A stretch of 64,000 nt of DNA from Rhodococcus sp. OK302 (GTDB taxonomy: Bacteria; Actinomycetota; Actinomycetes; Mycobacteriales; Mycobacteriaceae), in the NCBI RefSeq assembly GCF_002245895.1, contig NZ_NPJZ01000001.1, forward strand, positions 4,376,501 to 4,440,500, read 5' to 3'. The notes beneath the pieces are model-generated. The model saw only the letters and a list, made by a program, of their open reading frames with translations. It did not search any database and had not been told where the DNA came from. The first letter of the stretch is position 1. Each line of letters begins with the position of its first letter. The position numbers and the translations under genes are program-made. Below, piece by piece: positions 54,701-63,511 of this stretch.

Positions 54701-55001
54701 GGTAGGGGCGCCCGGTGTCAGTGACACCGACTTCCAAAACGCCCACGATGTTCGGGTGGCCGGTCAATCGCCCCATTGCCCGCTGTTCCCGGAAGAAGCG
54801 TGCGCGGTTCTCCTCGTCGAGATCAGCAGTCAGTACCTTCACGGCGACAGTACGGTCCAGTCCGGTTTGCACGCAGCGGTAGACCACTCCGAATCCGCCG
54901 CGCCCGACCTCCCGCGCGTCGTCGAATCCCGCCGCTCCCAGCTCATCCACGATGAATGGAAGCAGGTCGCGACGCGTGTGGAGTTGATCGTCTTCGACCA
55001 T
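51708..55001 (-). CDS. PknK-like Ser/Thr kinase fused to NB-ARC ATPase, TPR and LuxR domains
   Basis: A 1097-residue signal transducer. Residues 1-280: Hanks-type kinase with GRGGFGVV (33-40), catalytic Lys 55 (AVKVL), HRDVKPANI (147-155) and DFG (167-169). Residues about 320-560: a STAND/NB-ARC-like ATPase with P-loop GIGGVGKTR (351-359) and [11 protein letters not shown]. Residues about 600-1000: helical repeats. The C-terminus is a LuxR HTH ([35 protein letters not shown], about 1025-1060). The layout and length match mycobacterial PknK (about 1110). It likely links ATP-dependent sensing to transcription. No membrane segment. Target genes not visible. Confidence 0.93.
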   Translation of the reverse strand: [1097 protein letters not shown]

Positions 55002-55281
55002 GGGCTACTTCGATTCTGCGGAATCGCCGGCGACGCACCATTGCGCTACTTCTCGATAATGTTCCCTTCGCGCATGGCCGTCAACGCAGTGCGTGCCGAG
55101 CCCGGTGGCACCGAGCGTTCACTCGGCAACTGCGCAAAGGGTCTGAGCGAGCGTGGGCCTGCGCGGTGACGTATTGACCCAGAGAGATAGGTACCCGTGC
55201 ACGTACTTCGACCGATGTGTGCAACTCCCCTGAGTGCGACGGTCAAGGAGTACCTACACATACCGATCGGATCTGGTTGCG

Positions 55282-55437
55282 ATGACAACTCTGAAAGATC
55301 AATTGGACAACTGTCAGTACCTGCTGACGCGAGCCCGGCTTGCCGGTGACGACGATGCAGTCCGGCGATTCACCGAGTACCGAGAACTGTTGATTAGGCA
55401 GTCAGCCAGCATGAAAACTCATCTTCGCCTGGTGTAG
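55282..55437 (+). CDS. Small hypothetical protein (51 aa)
   Basis: A 51-residue helical, charged protein (MTTLKDQLDNCQYLLTRAR then DDDAVRRFTEYRELLIRQ). The ATG at 55282 is favoured over an upstream open codon at 55234 because the extra residues are basic and of non-coding look. No clear ribosome site. I do not recognise it. It is divergent from the PknK-like gene, with about 280 bases between them in which I can name no certain promoter. Confidence 0.45.
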   Translation: MTTLKDQLDNCQYLLTRARLAGDDDAVRRFTEYRELLIRQSASMKTHLRLV

Positions 55438-55500
55438 GTGCGGCAACCTGGCTGATCCGTCCGAGCCAACGGCCCGGACGAGTGGCATGGCGCTCGTCGA

Positions 55501-55878
55501 TCACCTTCCGGCTTGAAAGCGTTTAGCAGCACGGTCCCCCAGTAGTGATGCATGCACCAACATCCCCGTCACCACCACGAACAGAATGATCGAGAAGAGT
55601 ACGGATGCCCTAGTTCCGAATCCCCACCACAAGCCCATCAGGAGCTGTATCGCTAACCCAGCCAACGCCATTCGCATTGTACGACGAAACGCAGGCGCTG
55701 CAATCCTGTGCGCCAACTGCCAGGCTGCGGGACTCGACATCGTTGCGCGGGTCCGAATCCCCACCAACTCGTTCGGGGTGTCACCGACAATCCGTTGCAC
55801 CAGAACGACCGCGACCGCCAGCAACGCTGTCCCACCCGACAGAGAAATCGTCAGACCTAACAATTCTTGCGAATCCAT
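55501..55878 (-). CDS. SdpI/YhfL-like small membrane protein
   Basis: A 125-residue membrane protein with three helices (ISLSGGTALLAVAVVLVQRIV, ALAGLAIQLLMGLWWGFG, LFSIILFVVVTGMLVHASLL). The segment NELVGIRTRATMSSPAAWQLAHRIA (residues about 36-60) matches the SdpI family pattern with the GxRTxxT motif. Immunity to a killing factor is the role of SdpI in Bacillus; that need not hold here. It stands alone. Confidence 0.7.
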   Translation of the reverse strand: MDSQELLGLTISLSGGTALLAVAVVLVQRIVGDTPNELVGIRTRATMSSPAAWQLAHRIAAPAFRRTMRMALAGLAIQLLMGLWWGFGTRASVLFSIILFVVVTGMLVHASLLGDRAAKRFQAGR

Positions 55879-55934
55879 ACTCCCCCTGACCGATAATCAC
55901 GACCCTCGAACCAACGCACCTATGGTGCACAAAC

Positions 55935-55973
55935 AAGAAGGACCCGGTGAGAAATTCTCACCGGGTCCTTCTT
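55935..55973 (-). terminator. Terminator of tRNA-Pro
   Basis: A perfect inverted repeat, arms 55935-55953 and 55955-55973; in practice a 17-bp stem with a small loop. On the minus strand it follows directly after the tRNA-Pro 3' end and is followed by CTTGTTT. Confidence 0.88.
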
Positions 55974-56050
<77 letters not shown>

Positions 56051-56151
56051 TCCCGCGCCCTTGTTTCGGGCGCTTGGAAAGATTACATCAGAGACGGGCT
56101 GAAGTACCAATCGGCTGGTCAGAGCCGTTTTAGTACCTTTTTGGCGGCAAA

Positions 56152-57582
56152 CTAGCGGTTCTTGCGGTCGCGCTTCTCGCGAACTCGCACGGAAACACGA
56201 ATCGGACTTCCGTCGAAGTTGAACTCTTCACGCAGACGACGCTCGAGGAACCGGCGGTAACCGGCCTCGAGGAAGCCTGTGGTGAAGAGAACGAAGGTCG
56301 GCGGACGCGTGCTTGCCTGCGTCGCGAACATGATGCGAGGCAGTCGACCGCCACGCATCGGCGGCGGGGTGGCCGCCACAACTTCCTTGAGCCAGGTATT
56401 CAAGCGACCCGTCGGGATGCGTTTGTCCCACGACTCCAGAGCCGTGTCGAGGGCCGGCACGAGCTTCTGCACAGCGCGACCCGTACGAGCGGAGATGTTG
56501 ACTCGTGAAGCCCAGGGAACACGAACCAGGTCGCGGTCGATTTCCTTGTCCAACATGAGTCGACGGTCCTCGTCGACGAGGTCCCACTTGTTGAACGCGA
56601 TCACCAAAGCGCGACCCGTGTCGGCCACCATGCTCAGGACGCGCAGGTCCTGCTCGGTGAGCGGCTCGTGTGCGTCGATCAGCAGGATCGCGACCTCAGC
56701 GGCCTCGATCGCGCTCTTCGTACGCAGCGACGCGTAGAACTCGGCGCCGCTGGCATGGCTAACGCGCTTGCGCAGTCCAGCCGTGTCAACGAAACGCCAA
56801 GGGCGTCCGCCCAATTCGACGATCGAGTCGACGGGGTCGACGGTGGTGCCGGCAACATCGTGCACGACGGAGCGCTCGTCGCCGGACAGCTTGTTGAGCA
56901 AGCTGGACTTTCCGACGTTCGGCTTTCCGACCAGTGCAACACGGCGGGGGCCGCCGCCGGGGATACCTTCACGCGGGGTTTCGGGCAGCTTGGCCAGAAC
57001 CTCGTCGAGGAGATCTCCGGTTCCGCGGCCGTGCGTCGCACTCACGGAGTACGGCTGACCGAGGCCCAAGGACCACAGTGCTGCAACCTCGGACTCGGTG
57101 CGTCCGTCGTCCACCTTGTTGGCGACGAGGATGACCGGAGTCTTGGAGCGACGCAGTACGCGCGCTACAGCCTCGTCCGTGGCGGTTGCGCCGACAACAG
57201 CGTCGACGACAAGAAGGATCGCGTCAGCGGTTCCCATTGCCAGTTCGGCCTGACGAGCAACAGCCTGCTGAAGGCCCTTCGCGTCGGGCTCCCATCCGCC
57301 GGTGTCCTGGACGAGGAAGCGTCGACCGCTCCAGTTCGCCTCGTACGAAACACGGTCACGGGTGACGCCGGGGACATCCTCGACTACCGCTTCACGGCGG
57401 CCGATGATGCGGTTGACGAGCGTCGACTTACCGACGTTCGGTCGTCCCACCACAGCGAGTGTGGGGACGGCGACATACGGCTCGCCTTCACCGTCTGCTG
57501 CTTCGAGATCGAGGTGGTCCCACTCGGACTCCTCGTTCCAGACGCCGTCGCCGGCAAATTCGGTTACCAGATCGTCGCTCAC
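56152..57582 (-). CDS. der: Ribosome-associated GTPase Der (EngA)
   Basis: A 476-residue double GTPase needed for maturation of the 50S subunit. First G domain: [16 protein letters not shown] (about residues 46-61), DTGGWE and NKVDD. Second: [16 protein letters not shown] (about 220-235), DTAGLR and NKWD. The C-terminal KH-like domain ([16 protein letters not shown], then [20 protein letters not shown]) is intact. The N-terminus has an about 40-residue acidic extension before the first G domain. The start overlaps the cmk stop. Confidence 0.97.
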   Translation of the reverse strand: MSDDLVTEFAGDGVWNEESEWDHLDLEAADGEGEPYVAVPTLAVVGRPNVGKSTLVNRIIGRREAVVEDVPGVTRDRVSYEANWSGRRFLVQDTGGWEPDAKGLQQAVARQAELAMGTADAILLVVDAVVGATATDEAVARVLRRSKTPVILVANKVDDGRTESEVAALWSLGLGQPYSVSATHGRGTGDLLDEVLAKLPETPREGIPGGGPRRVALVGKPNVGKSSLLNKLSGDERSVVHDVAGTTVDPVDSIVELGGRPWRFVDTAGLRKRVSHASGAEFYASLRTKSAIEAAEVAILLIDAHEPLTEQDLRVLSMVADTGRALVIAFNKWDLVDEDRRLMLDKEIDRDLVRVPWASRVNISARTGRAVQKLVPALDTALESWDKRIPTGRLNTWLKEVVAATPPPMRGGRLPRIMFATQASTRPPTFVLFTTGFLEAGYRRFLERRLREEFNFDGSPIRVSVRVREKRDRKNR

Positions 57583-58274
57583 TGCACTGCTCCAGTTCTG
57601 TCGCTGACCACCAGCACCAGCCTGGCGATCACATCCTCTATGCCCAATTCGCTGGTATCCACCAGTACGGAATCCTCGGCAGGGCGCAACGGCGACACTG
57701 CCCGAGTCGAATCGAGATGGTCACGGCGTTGCACGTCGGCTAACACCGCTTCGTAATTGTCTTCACGGCCTTGGCCGATGTTCTGCGTATTGCGCCGTGC
57801 CGCACGGGTTTCCGCGGATGCCGTCAGGAAGATCTTGACGTCCGCATCCGGAAGTACGACAGTTCCGATGTCTCGACCCTCGACGACGATGCGATCCGCA
57901 CTCGACGCCAACTCACGCTGAGTCGCGACCAGCAGGTCTCGAACCTCGGGCACTGCCGACACTGCGGATACAGCCTTGGTCACCGCGTCGCCGCGGATCT
58001 CTTCACTGACATCCGCACCGTCGAGCAGAACCTGCTCGCCGGCCGGGTCGGTACCGATGGACCACGGCAACGACGCCACAGCAGCGGTGATCGCTGCCGA
58101 ATCCTCCAGATCGATTCCGCTGCGAAGAACGTGCAGGGTCGCGATCCGGTAGATGGCTCCGGTGTCGAGGTAGCGGGCGCCCAGCTGCTGCGCCAACGCA
58201 CGGGAGACACTGGACTTGCCGGTTCCGGACGGTCCGTCCATCGCGACAACCAGTGGCACCGACTGGTCGGTCAC
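57579..58274 (-). CDS. cmk: Cytidylate kinase
   Basis: A 231-residue kinase that phosphorylates CMP and dCMP. P-loop [30 protein letters not shown] (residues 14-43), the CMP-binding [15 protein letters not shown] and the lid [11 protein letters not shown] are all present. It starts in an overlap with the rluB stop and ends in an overlap with der, so rluB-cmk-der are one translational unit. Confidence 0.96.
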   Translation of the reverse strand: MTDQSVPLVVAMDGPSGTGKSSVSRALAQQLGARYLDTGAIYRIATLHVLRSGIDLEDSAAITAAVASLPWSIGTDPAGEQVLLDGADVSEEIRGDAVTKAVSAVSAVPEVRDLLVATQRELASSADRIVVEGRDIGTVVLPDADVKIFLTASAETRAARRNTQNIGQGREDNYEAVLADVQRRDHLDSTRAVSPLRPAEDSVLVDTSELGIEDVIARLVLVVSDRTGAVQ

Positions 58275-59908
58275 AGGCCGACCGCCTCGTACAGCCCACC
58301 GACCTCGCTACGACCGAGGACGCGCTGCGTTCCCGGACGCTGATCGCCGAGGGCGACAACTCCGACGTTGGTACGAACCAGACGGACCACGGGGTGACCG
58401 ACGGAATCGAGGAGGCGACGAACGATGTGCTTGCGACCTTCGTGCAGAACCAGCTTGACGAGCGTCTTGCCCTCGTTGATCTCGAGGACGGTAACCAGGT
58501 CGACCTTGGCCGGACCGTCATCGAGGGTGACACCCTCACGCAGCTGCTTGGCAGTGCTGCGCTCGAGCACGCCGTGAACCGTCGCGAGGTACGTCTTCGG
58601 AACCTCGAACGACGGGTGCATCAGGCGGTGAGCCAGATCGCCGTCGTTGGTGAGGAGGAGCAGGCCTTCGGTATCCGCGTCGAGACGTCCGACGTGGAAG
58701 AGACGCTGACCCGACTGAACGCGCTCGGAGACGATGTCACCGACACACGGGCGACCGAGGTCGTCGGACATGGTGCACTGCCATCCACGCGGCTTGTTCA
58801 TTGCCAAGTAGACGAGGTCCTTCTGGACGACGACGCGAACACCGTCAACACGAACCACTGCGTTCTCGGGGTCGACGCGCAGACCCTGCTCACGAACGAT
58901 GCGACCGTCGACCTCGACACGACCCTGGTCGATCAGCTCTTCGGCTGCACGACGCGAAGCGACACCGGCCTGAGCCAGCACCTTCTGCAAGCGGACGCCG
59001 TCACCCTTGGGCGGGCCGTCCTGCTGCCCGACCTCGGCATGCTGATGACGAGCAGGCTTTGCGTTGGACACCAACGGGTTCTGGGTGGCTGCGCGCTGCG
59101 GCTTTTCGGACTTCACCTTGCCGCGCTTGTTGACTGCCGGCGGCGTCGGCGCTGCCGGGCGCTTGCGCGGAGGTCCGTCGAACTTGGATCCGCGGGGCGC
59201 GTTCGACCAGGCACCGCCACGAGGAGCTGCGGGGCGCTGCTCTTCACGGGGAGCGTTGCGATCGTCCGGGCGCGTTCCGTACGGTGCGCGACGAACGTCG
59301 ACGTGGGGTGTGCGGCGATCATCGGCGCGAGGTGTGCGGCGATCGTCGTTGCGCGGCGCGTTGGAGCGACCGCCACGGGGGGCTTCGCTACGAGCTCCGC
59401 GAGGCGCATCAAAGCGACCACGAGGAGCTTCACTGCGTGCGTTGTACGAATTGTCGCGTCCACCACGGGGTGCATCAGAGCGTGCGCCACGGGGAGCGTC
59501 AGAACGTGCGCCGTACGAATTGTCGCCACGGGCTCCGCGGGGAGCGTCGTTACGCGATCCGTAGGTGTTTTCGCTGCGTCCACCACGAGGGGCGTCAGAG
59601 CGTGCGCCGCGCGGTGCGTCGTTGCGCGATCCGTAAGTGTTTTCGCTACGTCCACCACGAGGGGCGTCAGAGCGTGCGCCGCGCGGTGCGTCGTTGCGCG
59701 ATCCGTAGGAATTGTCGCTGCGAGCTCCACGGGGAGCTTCACTGCGTCCACCACGAGGAGCGTCGCTGCGTGCGCCGTAGGAATTGTCGCCACGGGCTCC
59801 ACGGGGAGCTTCGCTACGACCACCACGTGGGGCGTCGTTGCGGCCACCACGCGAGTCGCGGGAGTTGTTACGGTCCGGTGTGCCATCTCGGCGAGCGGGA
59901 TTGTTCAC
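58271..59908 (-). CDS. rluB: 23S rRNA pseudouridine synthase RluB/RsuA family with long RGG-like N-terminal tail
   Basis: A 545-residue protein. The last about 245 residues are a normal RluB: the S4 domain ([30 protein letters not shown]) and the catalytic part ([39 protein letters not shown] with the catalytic Asp, [22 protein letters not shown]). The first about 290 residues are low complexity, made of repeated [16 protein letters not shown] and NSYGSR blocks, thus an Arg/Gly-rich disordered tail. GTG start after AGGAAA. The tail may bind RNA. The opposite strand shows a large false ORF caused by this composition. Confidence 0.92.
   Translation of the reverse strand: MNNPARRDGTPDRNNSRDSRGGRNDAPRGGRSEAPRGARGDNSYGARSDAPRGGRSEAPRGARSDNSYGSRNDAPRGARSDAPRGGRSENTYGSRNDAPRGARSDAPRGGRSENTYGSRNDAPRGARGDNSYGARSDAPRGARSDAPRGGRDNSYNARSEAPRGRFDAPRGARSEAPRGGRSNAPRNDDRRTPRADDRRTPHVDVRRAPYGTRPDDRNAPREEQRPAAPRGGAWSNAPRGSKFDGPPRKRPAAPTPPAVNKRGKVKSEKPQRAATQNPLVSNAKPARHQHAEVGQQDGPPKGDGVRLQKVLAQAGVASRRAAEELIDQGRVEVDGRIVREQGLRVDPENAVVRVDGVRVVVQKDLVYLAMNKPRGWQCTMSDDLGRPCVGDIVSERVQSGQRLFHVGRLDADTEGLLLLTNDGDLAHRLMHPSFEVPKTYLATVHGVLERSTAKQLREGVTLDDGPAKVDLVTVLEINEGKTLVKLVLHEGRKHIVRRLLDSVGHPVVRLVRTNVGVVALGDQRPGTQRVLGRSEVGGLYEAVGL
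59440..59850 (-). repeat. In-frame repeats in the rluB tail
   Basis: Multiple copies of a short Arg-Gly-Asn-Ser-Asp coding unit. A 72-bp unit (24 residues, [20 protein letters not shown] plus NTYG) occurs twice almost unchanged at about 59565-59710. All changes in copy number would keep the frame. Confidence 0.8.
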
Positions 59909-59990
59909 TTTTTTCCTGTCAGTTTTTCTTTGTTTCCCGAGTATCGTCGGGTCTTTCTTCTGCGCTGACGGCCGACGCGGGGATGCCCGG

Positions 59991-60710
59991 TCAGTCGTCG
60001 ACTTCGGTGTCCACTACGTCGGTGGTCACTTCCGCCTTGTTCATTCTCGCAAATCGCGGATCGGATTCCAGGCTTTCGCTGATGTCGTCGATCGATTCGA
60101 CATCGGGCAAGAGCGGTGCCAACTCCGGAAGCTCGCTCAGCGAAGCCAGTCCGAGCCGTTCGAGGAACAGTTCGGTAGTGGAGTACCGTGTCGCGTTGGT
60201 GTCCGGGTCGGGCCCGGCTTCCGCGATCAGTCCGCGGGCGAGGAGTGTGCGTACCACCCCGTCCACGTTGACGCCTCGTACTGCACTGATCCGCGCACGA
60301 GTCAACGGTTGACGGTATGCGACTATCGCCAAAGTTTCCAATGCTGCGCGCGTCAATTTGGTGCGGGTGCCGTCCAATAGCAGCATTTCGACGTACGGGG
60401 CAAACTCCTGCCGGGTGTACAGACGCCAGCCGTCGCCGGCGTATCGCAGGTCCATTCCACTACCCCGAGCGGTCAGCGCAGCCGACATCAGCTTCAGGCG
60501 TTCTTCGACGCGGGCCGGATTTGTGCCGGTCACCGAGGCCAATTGAGAGACTTCCGCCGGCGAGTCAACTACTAGGAGTAGCGACTCCAACACTGCGTCG
60601 AGACGGTTGTCGTCCAGGTCGAAATCCGGTACCGACGCCTCCTCCGCGCTGAGCTCCTCATTTGTAGCGTCTAGCTGGGAAGATGTCACATCTTCCGGTT
60701 CGGTACTCAT
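59991..60710 (-). CDS. scpB: Segregation and condensation protein B
   Basis: A 239-residue winged-helix subunit of the SMC-ScpAB condensin. The signature LTRAALETLAIVAYRQPLTRARISAVRGVNVDGVVRTLLARGLI (about residues 118-160) is clear, as is TEELFLERLGL-type sequence later (ATRYSTTELFLERLGL). The ATG at 60710 overlaps the scpA stop (ATGA); an open frame to 60899 only shadows scpA. Acidic N- and C-termini. Confidence 0.95.
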   Translation of the reverse strand: MSTEPEDVTSSQLDATNEELSAEEASVPDFDLDDNRLDAVLESLLLVVDSPAEVSQLASVTGTNPARVEERLKLMSAALTARGSGMDLRYAGDGWRLYTRQEFAPYVEMLLLDGTRTKLTRAALETLAIVAYRQPLTRARISAVRGVNVDGVVRTLLARGLIAEAGPDPDTNATRYSTTELFLERLGLASLSELPELAPLLPDVESIDDISESLESDPRFARMNKAEVTTDVVDTEVDD

Positions 60711-61522
60711 CCGTAATCCTCTTCTGTAACCGGCGCGATGTCGTCGTCGCCGGTCCATGTCACCAGGAGTTGCCCGAGCGCTTCGGGCTGGTCGAAAATG
60801 ATGACTTTCCGTCGGTACAACTCGAGTAGCGCCAGAAAGCGCGCGACGATTTCGACGGTGGCATCGCAATCGTCGACCAGGTCGGAGAACGGCGTCCACT
60901 CCCCGGCCCCGCGCTCGCGCAGAAGTTCGAGTATTCGCTCGGCCTGTTCGGGTATCGAGATATTGGACACATGGAGGTGCTCGAGGCCCACGGTGGGCAC
61001 CGGACGAGGCGTGAACACCGTCGCGGCAATCTCAGCAAAGCGCTGCGGATTCACCCCAAGCAACACTTCCGGCAGCAACGACGTGAACTGATCTTCGACG
61101 GATACCGACCGCGGATAGCGCCTCAGCGCGGCGTCCTCGAGTTCCCCGAACAGAGCGGCCATTTGCTTGTAGGCCCGATATTGAAGCAACCGCGCAAACA
61201 GCAGATCCCGGGCTTCCAGCAGTGCCAGATCCTCGGAGTCCTCGACCTCACCGGCGGGCAGGAGTCGAGCGGCTTTCAGATCGAGAAGCGTGGCTGCGAC
61301 GACAAGAAACTCTGTGGTCTCGTCGAGACCCATCGCGCTACCCAGTTTCCGGGTGTACGCGATGAAATCGTCAGTAACCGTGTGCAGCGCAACCTCGGTG
61401 AGGTCGAGTTGACGTTGGTTGATCAGGTTCAGCAGTAGATCGAACGGCCCTTCGAAATTTCGAAGCGTTACGCGAAACTCTGAAACAGCGGCCGAATCTT
61501 CTTGCGGTGTAATCAGTTTCAC
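60707..61522 (-). CDS. scpA: Segregation and condensation protein A
   Basis: The kleisin of SMC-ScpAB. 271 residues. The N-terminal FEGPFDLLLNLINQRQLDLTEVALHTVTDDF (about residues 24-54) binds the SMC neck, and the C-terminal winged helix (EWTPFSDLVDDCDATVEIVARFLALLELYRRKVIIF) binds the head. It starts with GTG in an overlap with the ParA stop. Together with ParA, scpB and xerD it forms a chromosome maintenance cluster. Confidence 0.95.
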   Translation of the reverse strand: MKLITPQEDSAAVSEFRVTLRNFEGPFDLLLNLINQRQLDLTEVALHTVTDDFIAYTRKLGSAMGLDETTEFLVVAATLLDLKAARLLPAGEVEDSEDLALLEARDLLFARLLQYRAYKQMAALFGELEDAALRRYPRSVSVEDQFTSLLPEVLLGVNPQRFAEIAATVFTPRPVPTVGLEHLHVSNISIPEQAERILELLRERGAGEWTPFSDLVDDCDATVEIVARFLALLELYRRKVIIFDQPEALGQLLVTWTGDDDIAPVTEEDYG

Positions 61523-62547
61523 TTACGACCAGACCGGTGGATCACTTCACGAGCCAATGCTCGATATGCCTCTGCCCCAGCCGATTTGGGCGCCCAGGTG
61601 GTAATCGGTTCGCCCGCCACACTGGTTTCGGGGAAGCGCACAGTTCGGTTGATAACCGTGTCGTAGACAACGTCGCCGAAGACCTCGACGACGCGGGCCA
61701 TCACCTCGCGGGCATGCAGCGTTCGCGAATCGAACATCGTCACGACGATGCCGGCCAATTCGAGCTTGGAGTTGAGCCGATCGTGCACCTTTTCGACGGT
61801 ATCGTTGAGCAACGCCAGGCCGCGCAAGCTGAAGTACTCGCATTCCATCGGAATGATGACGGAATCGGCGCAGGCCAGCGCGTTGACGGTCAGCAAACCG
61901 AGCGACGGTTGGCAATCGATGAGGACGTAGTCGTAGCGATCCAGAATCGGATGCAAGACGCGTCCCAGAGTCTGCTCGCGCCCCACCTCCGTGACCAGTT
62001 GAATCTCCGCGGCGGACAAGTCGATATTGCTCGGCAGCAAGTCCAGTCCGTCGATTCTGGTGCGCATCAGTACGTCGTCGATGGGGACGCGTGGTTCGAC
62101 CAGCAGATTGTGAACAGTGAGTTCGAGATCGTGGTGCTGAACTCCCAGGCCGGCAGACAACGCTCCCTGCGGATCGAGGTCCACCAACAACACTCGACGC
62201 CCGTACTCGGCCAGCGCAGCACCCAGATTGATCGTGGAGGTCGTCTTGCCGACGCCACCCTTCTGGTTGCACATCGCGATGATCATCGCGGGACCGTGGT
62301 GCGCCAACGGCGTAGGCATCGGTACGTCACGTACCGGACGGCCGGTGGGACCCAACTCGGACTCTAATTCTCCGGAAGGGATGTGGGAGGGCATAGTGAC
62401 ATGCGGCGGCGCGGACTCCGCCGCTGATGGCTGCGATGTCGACACGGTCCGATGCTCCCCTGTTCTTTCGGTGGTTGCTCTCGGCGCCGCAACCCCTGAA
62501 AATCCTCTCAGAGACCACTCGCGCGCTTTGAACGCTACCGCTTCCAC
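61519..62547 (-). CDS. ParA/Soj family ATPase
   Basis: Up to 342 residues. An about 85-residue Pro/Ser-rich N-terminal extension precedes the ATPase: deviant Walker A NQKGGVGKTTSTINLG, DLDPQGALSAGL and DCQPSLGLLTVNALACAD. It is the Rv1708-like partner of ScpAB, not the oriC ParA. I list the GTG at 62547; GTG at 62445 (VSTSQPS) with GGGGAG upstream is an equally good start, giving 308 residues. No parB follows. Confidence 0.93.
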   Translation of the reverse strand: MEAVAFKAREWSLRGFSGVAAPRATTERTGEHRTVSTSQPSAAESAPPHVTMPSHIPSGELESELGPTGRPVRDVPMPTPLAHHGPAMIIAMCNQKGGVGKTTSTINLGAALAEYGRRVLLVDLDPQGALSAGLGVQHHDLELTVHNLLVEPRVPIDDVLMRTRIDGLDLLPSNIDLSAAEIQLVTEVGREQTLGRVLHPILDRYDYVLIDCQPSLGLLTVNALACADSVIIPMECEYFSLRGLALLNDTVEKVHDRLNSKLELAGIVVTMFDSRTLHAREVMARVVEVFGDVVYDTVINRTVRFPETSVAGEPITTWAPKSAGAEAYRALAREVIHRSGRK

Positions 62548-62586
62548 GCCCGATTTCTCTCACAGACACGCATTGTTCACACGCGC

Positions 62587-63510
62587 CTATCGCGCCCGTG
62601 GGTGTGCCTGCGCCCACACTTCTCGCAGCGCAGTCACTGTGACCAGGGTGTAAATCTGCGTCGTGGTCACCGACGCGTGACCGAGAAGTTCCTGTACGAC
62701 GCGGACATCTGCCCCACCGTCGAGGAGGTGGGTGGCAAATGAGTGCCGCATGGTGTGCGGGGAGACATCGGCCTTGATTCCGGCAGAGAGTGCTGCGTCG
62801 TGAAGAATCTGCCAAGCACTTTGACGGGACAATCTTCCGCCACGGGCGTTGAGGAACAGCGCCGGCAATCCCCGTGTCGCCAGAGCAGGCCGCCCTCGGA
62901 CCAGATACGCGTCGACGGCTTCGATCGCGGGGCGCCCGATCGGAACTACCCGCTGCTTCCCGCCCTTGCCCTTCAGAAGCACTGAACGGGATTCGGTGTC
63001 GATGTCGTCGACGTCGAGGTCGACGGCTTCGGTGATGCGTGCGCCCGTGGAGTACAGAAGTTCCAACAGCGCGCGATCTCGTAGGTCACGGGGACCGTCG
63101 CCGGCTGCGCCACCACCGGAAGCCTCGAGCAGTGCGATGACGTCGTCGAGTGAGAGTGCCTTGGGCAGTTTGCGCCCCGGGGTCGGCGGTTTCACGGTTC
63201 TGGCAACGTCGACGTCGGCCAGACCTTCTGCGGCACAGAACTTGTGGAAACCGCGAACCGCGATCAAGGTGCGTGCGGCAGAACTCGATGCCAAGGGGAC
63301 GGCGCCGGATTCCTTGTCGCCCCGGCGCAACGACGTCACGAATTCCGTGACATCGGCTTCACCGACTCGCGAAACGTCGTCAATGCTGAGTGCGTTGAGA
63401 TATTCGACGTACCGGTACAGATCGCGTCGATACGAAAGAAGTGTGTTGCGAGCAGATCCTCGCTCGACCGCTAGATGGTCGAGAAACGAATCGACCTGTC
63501 GGGCAAGCAC
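62587..63510 (-). CDS. xerD: Site-specific tyrosine recombinase XerD
   Basis: Resolves chromosome dimers at dif with XerC. 307 residues from the GTG at 63510, close to the known size; the open frame to 63639 overlaps the NUDIX gene. Core-binding N-terminal domain ([33 protein letters not shown]), then catalytic residues: Arg in [11 protein letters not shown], Lys in [36 protein letters not shown] with the nucleophile Tyr. Intact. Confidence 0.96.
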   Translation of the reverse strand: MLARQVDSFLDHLAVERGSARNTLLSYRRDLYRYVEYLNALSIDDVSRVGEADVTEFVTSLRRGDKESGAVPLASSSAARTLIAVRGFHKFCAAEGLADVDVARTVKPPTPGRKLPKALSLDDVIALLEASGGGAAGDGPRDLRDRALLELLYSTGARITEAVDLDVDDIDTESRSVLLKGKGGKQRVVPIGRPAIEAVDAYLVRGRPALATRGLPALFLNARGGRLSRQSAWQILHDAALSAGIKADVSPHTMRHSFATHLLDGGADVRVVQELLGHASVTTTQIYTLVTVTALREVWAQAHPRAR

Positions 63511-63511
63511 A

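Noticed and set aside
58253..59968. 571-codon ORF opposite rluB with Thr/Arg/Ser repeats
   Set aside because: It mirrors the low-complexity rluB tail; no known domain, and rluB has the conserved catalytic part.
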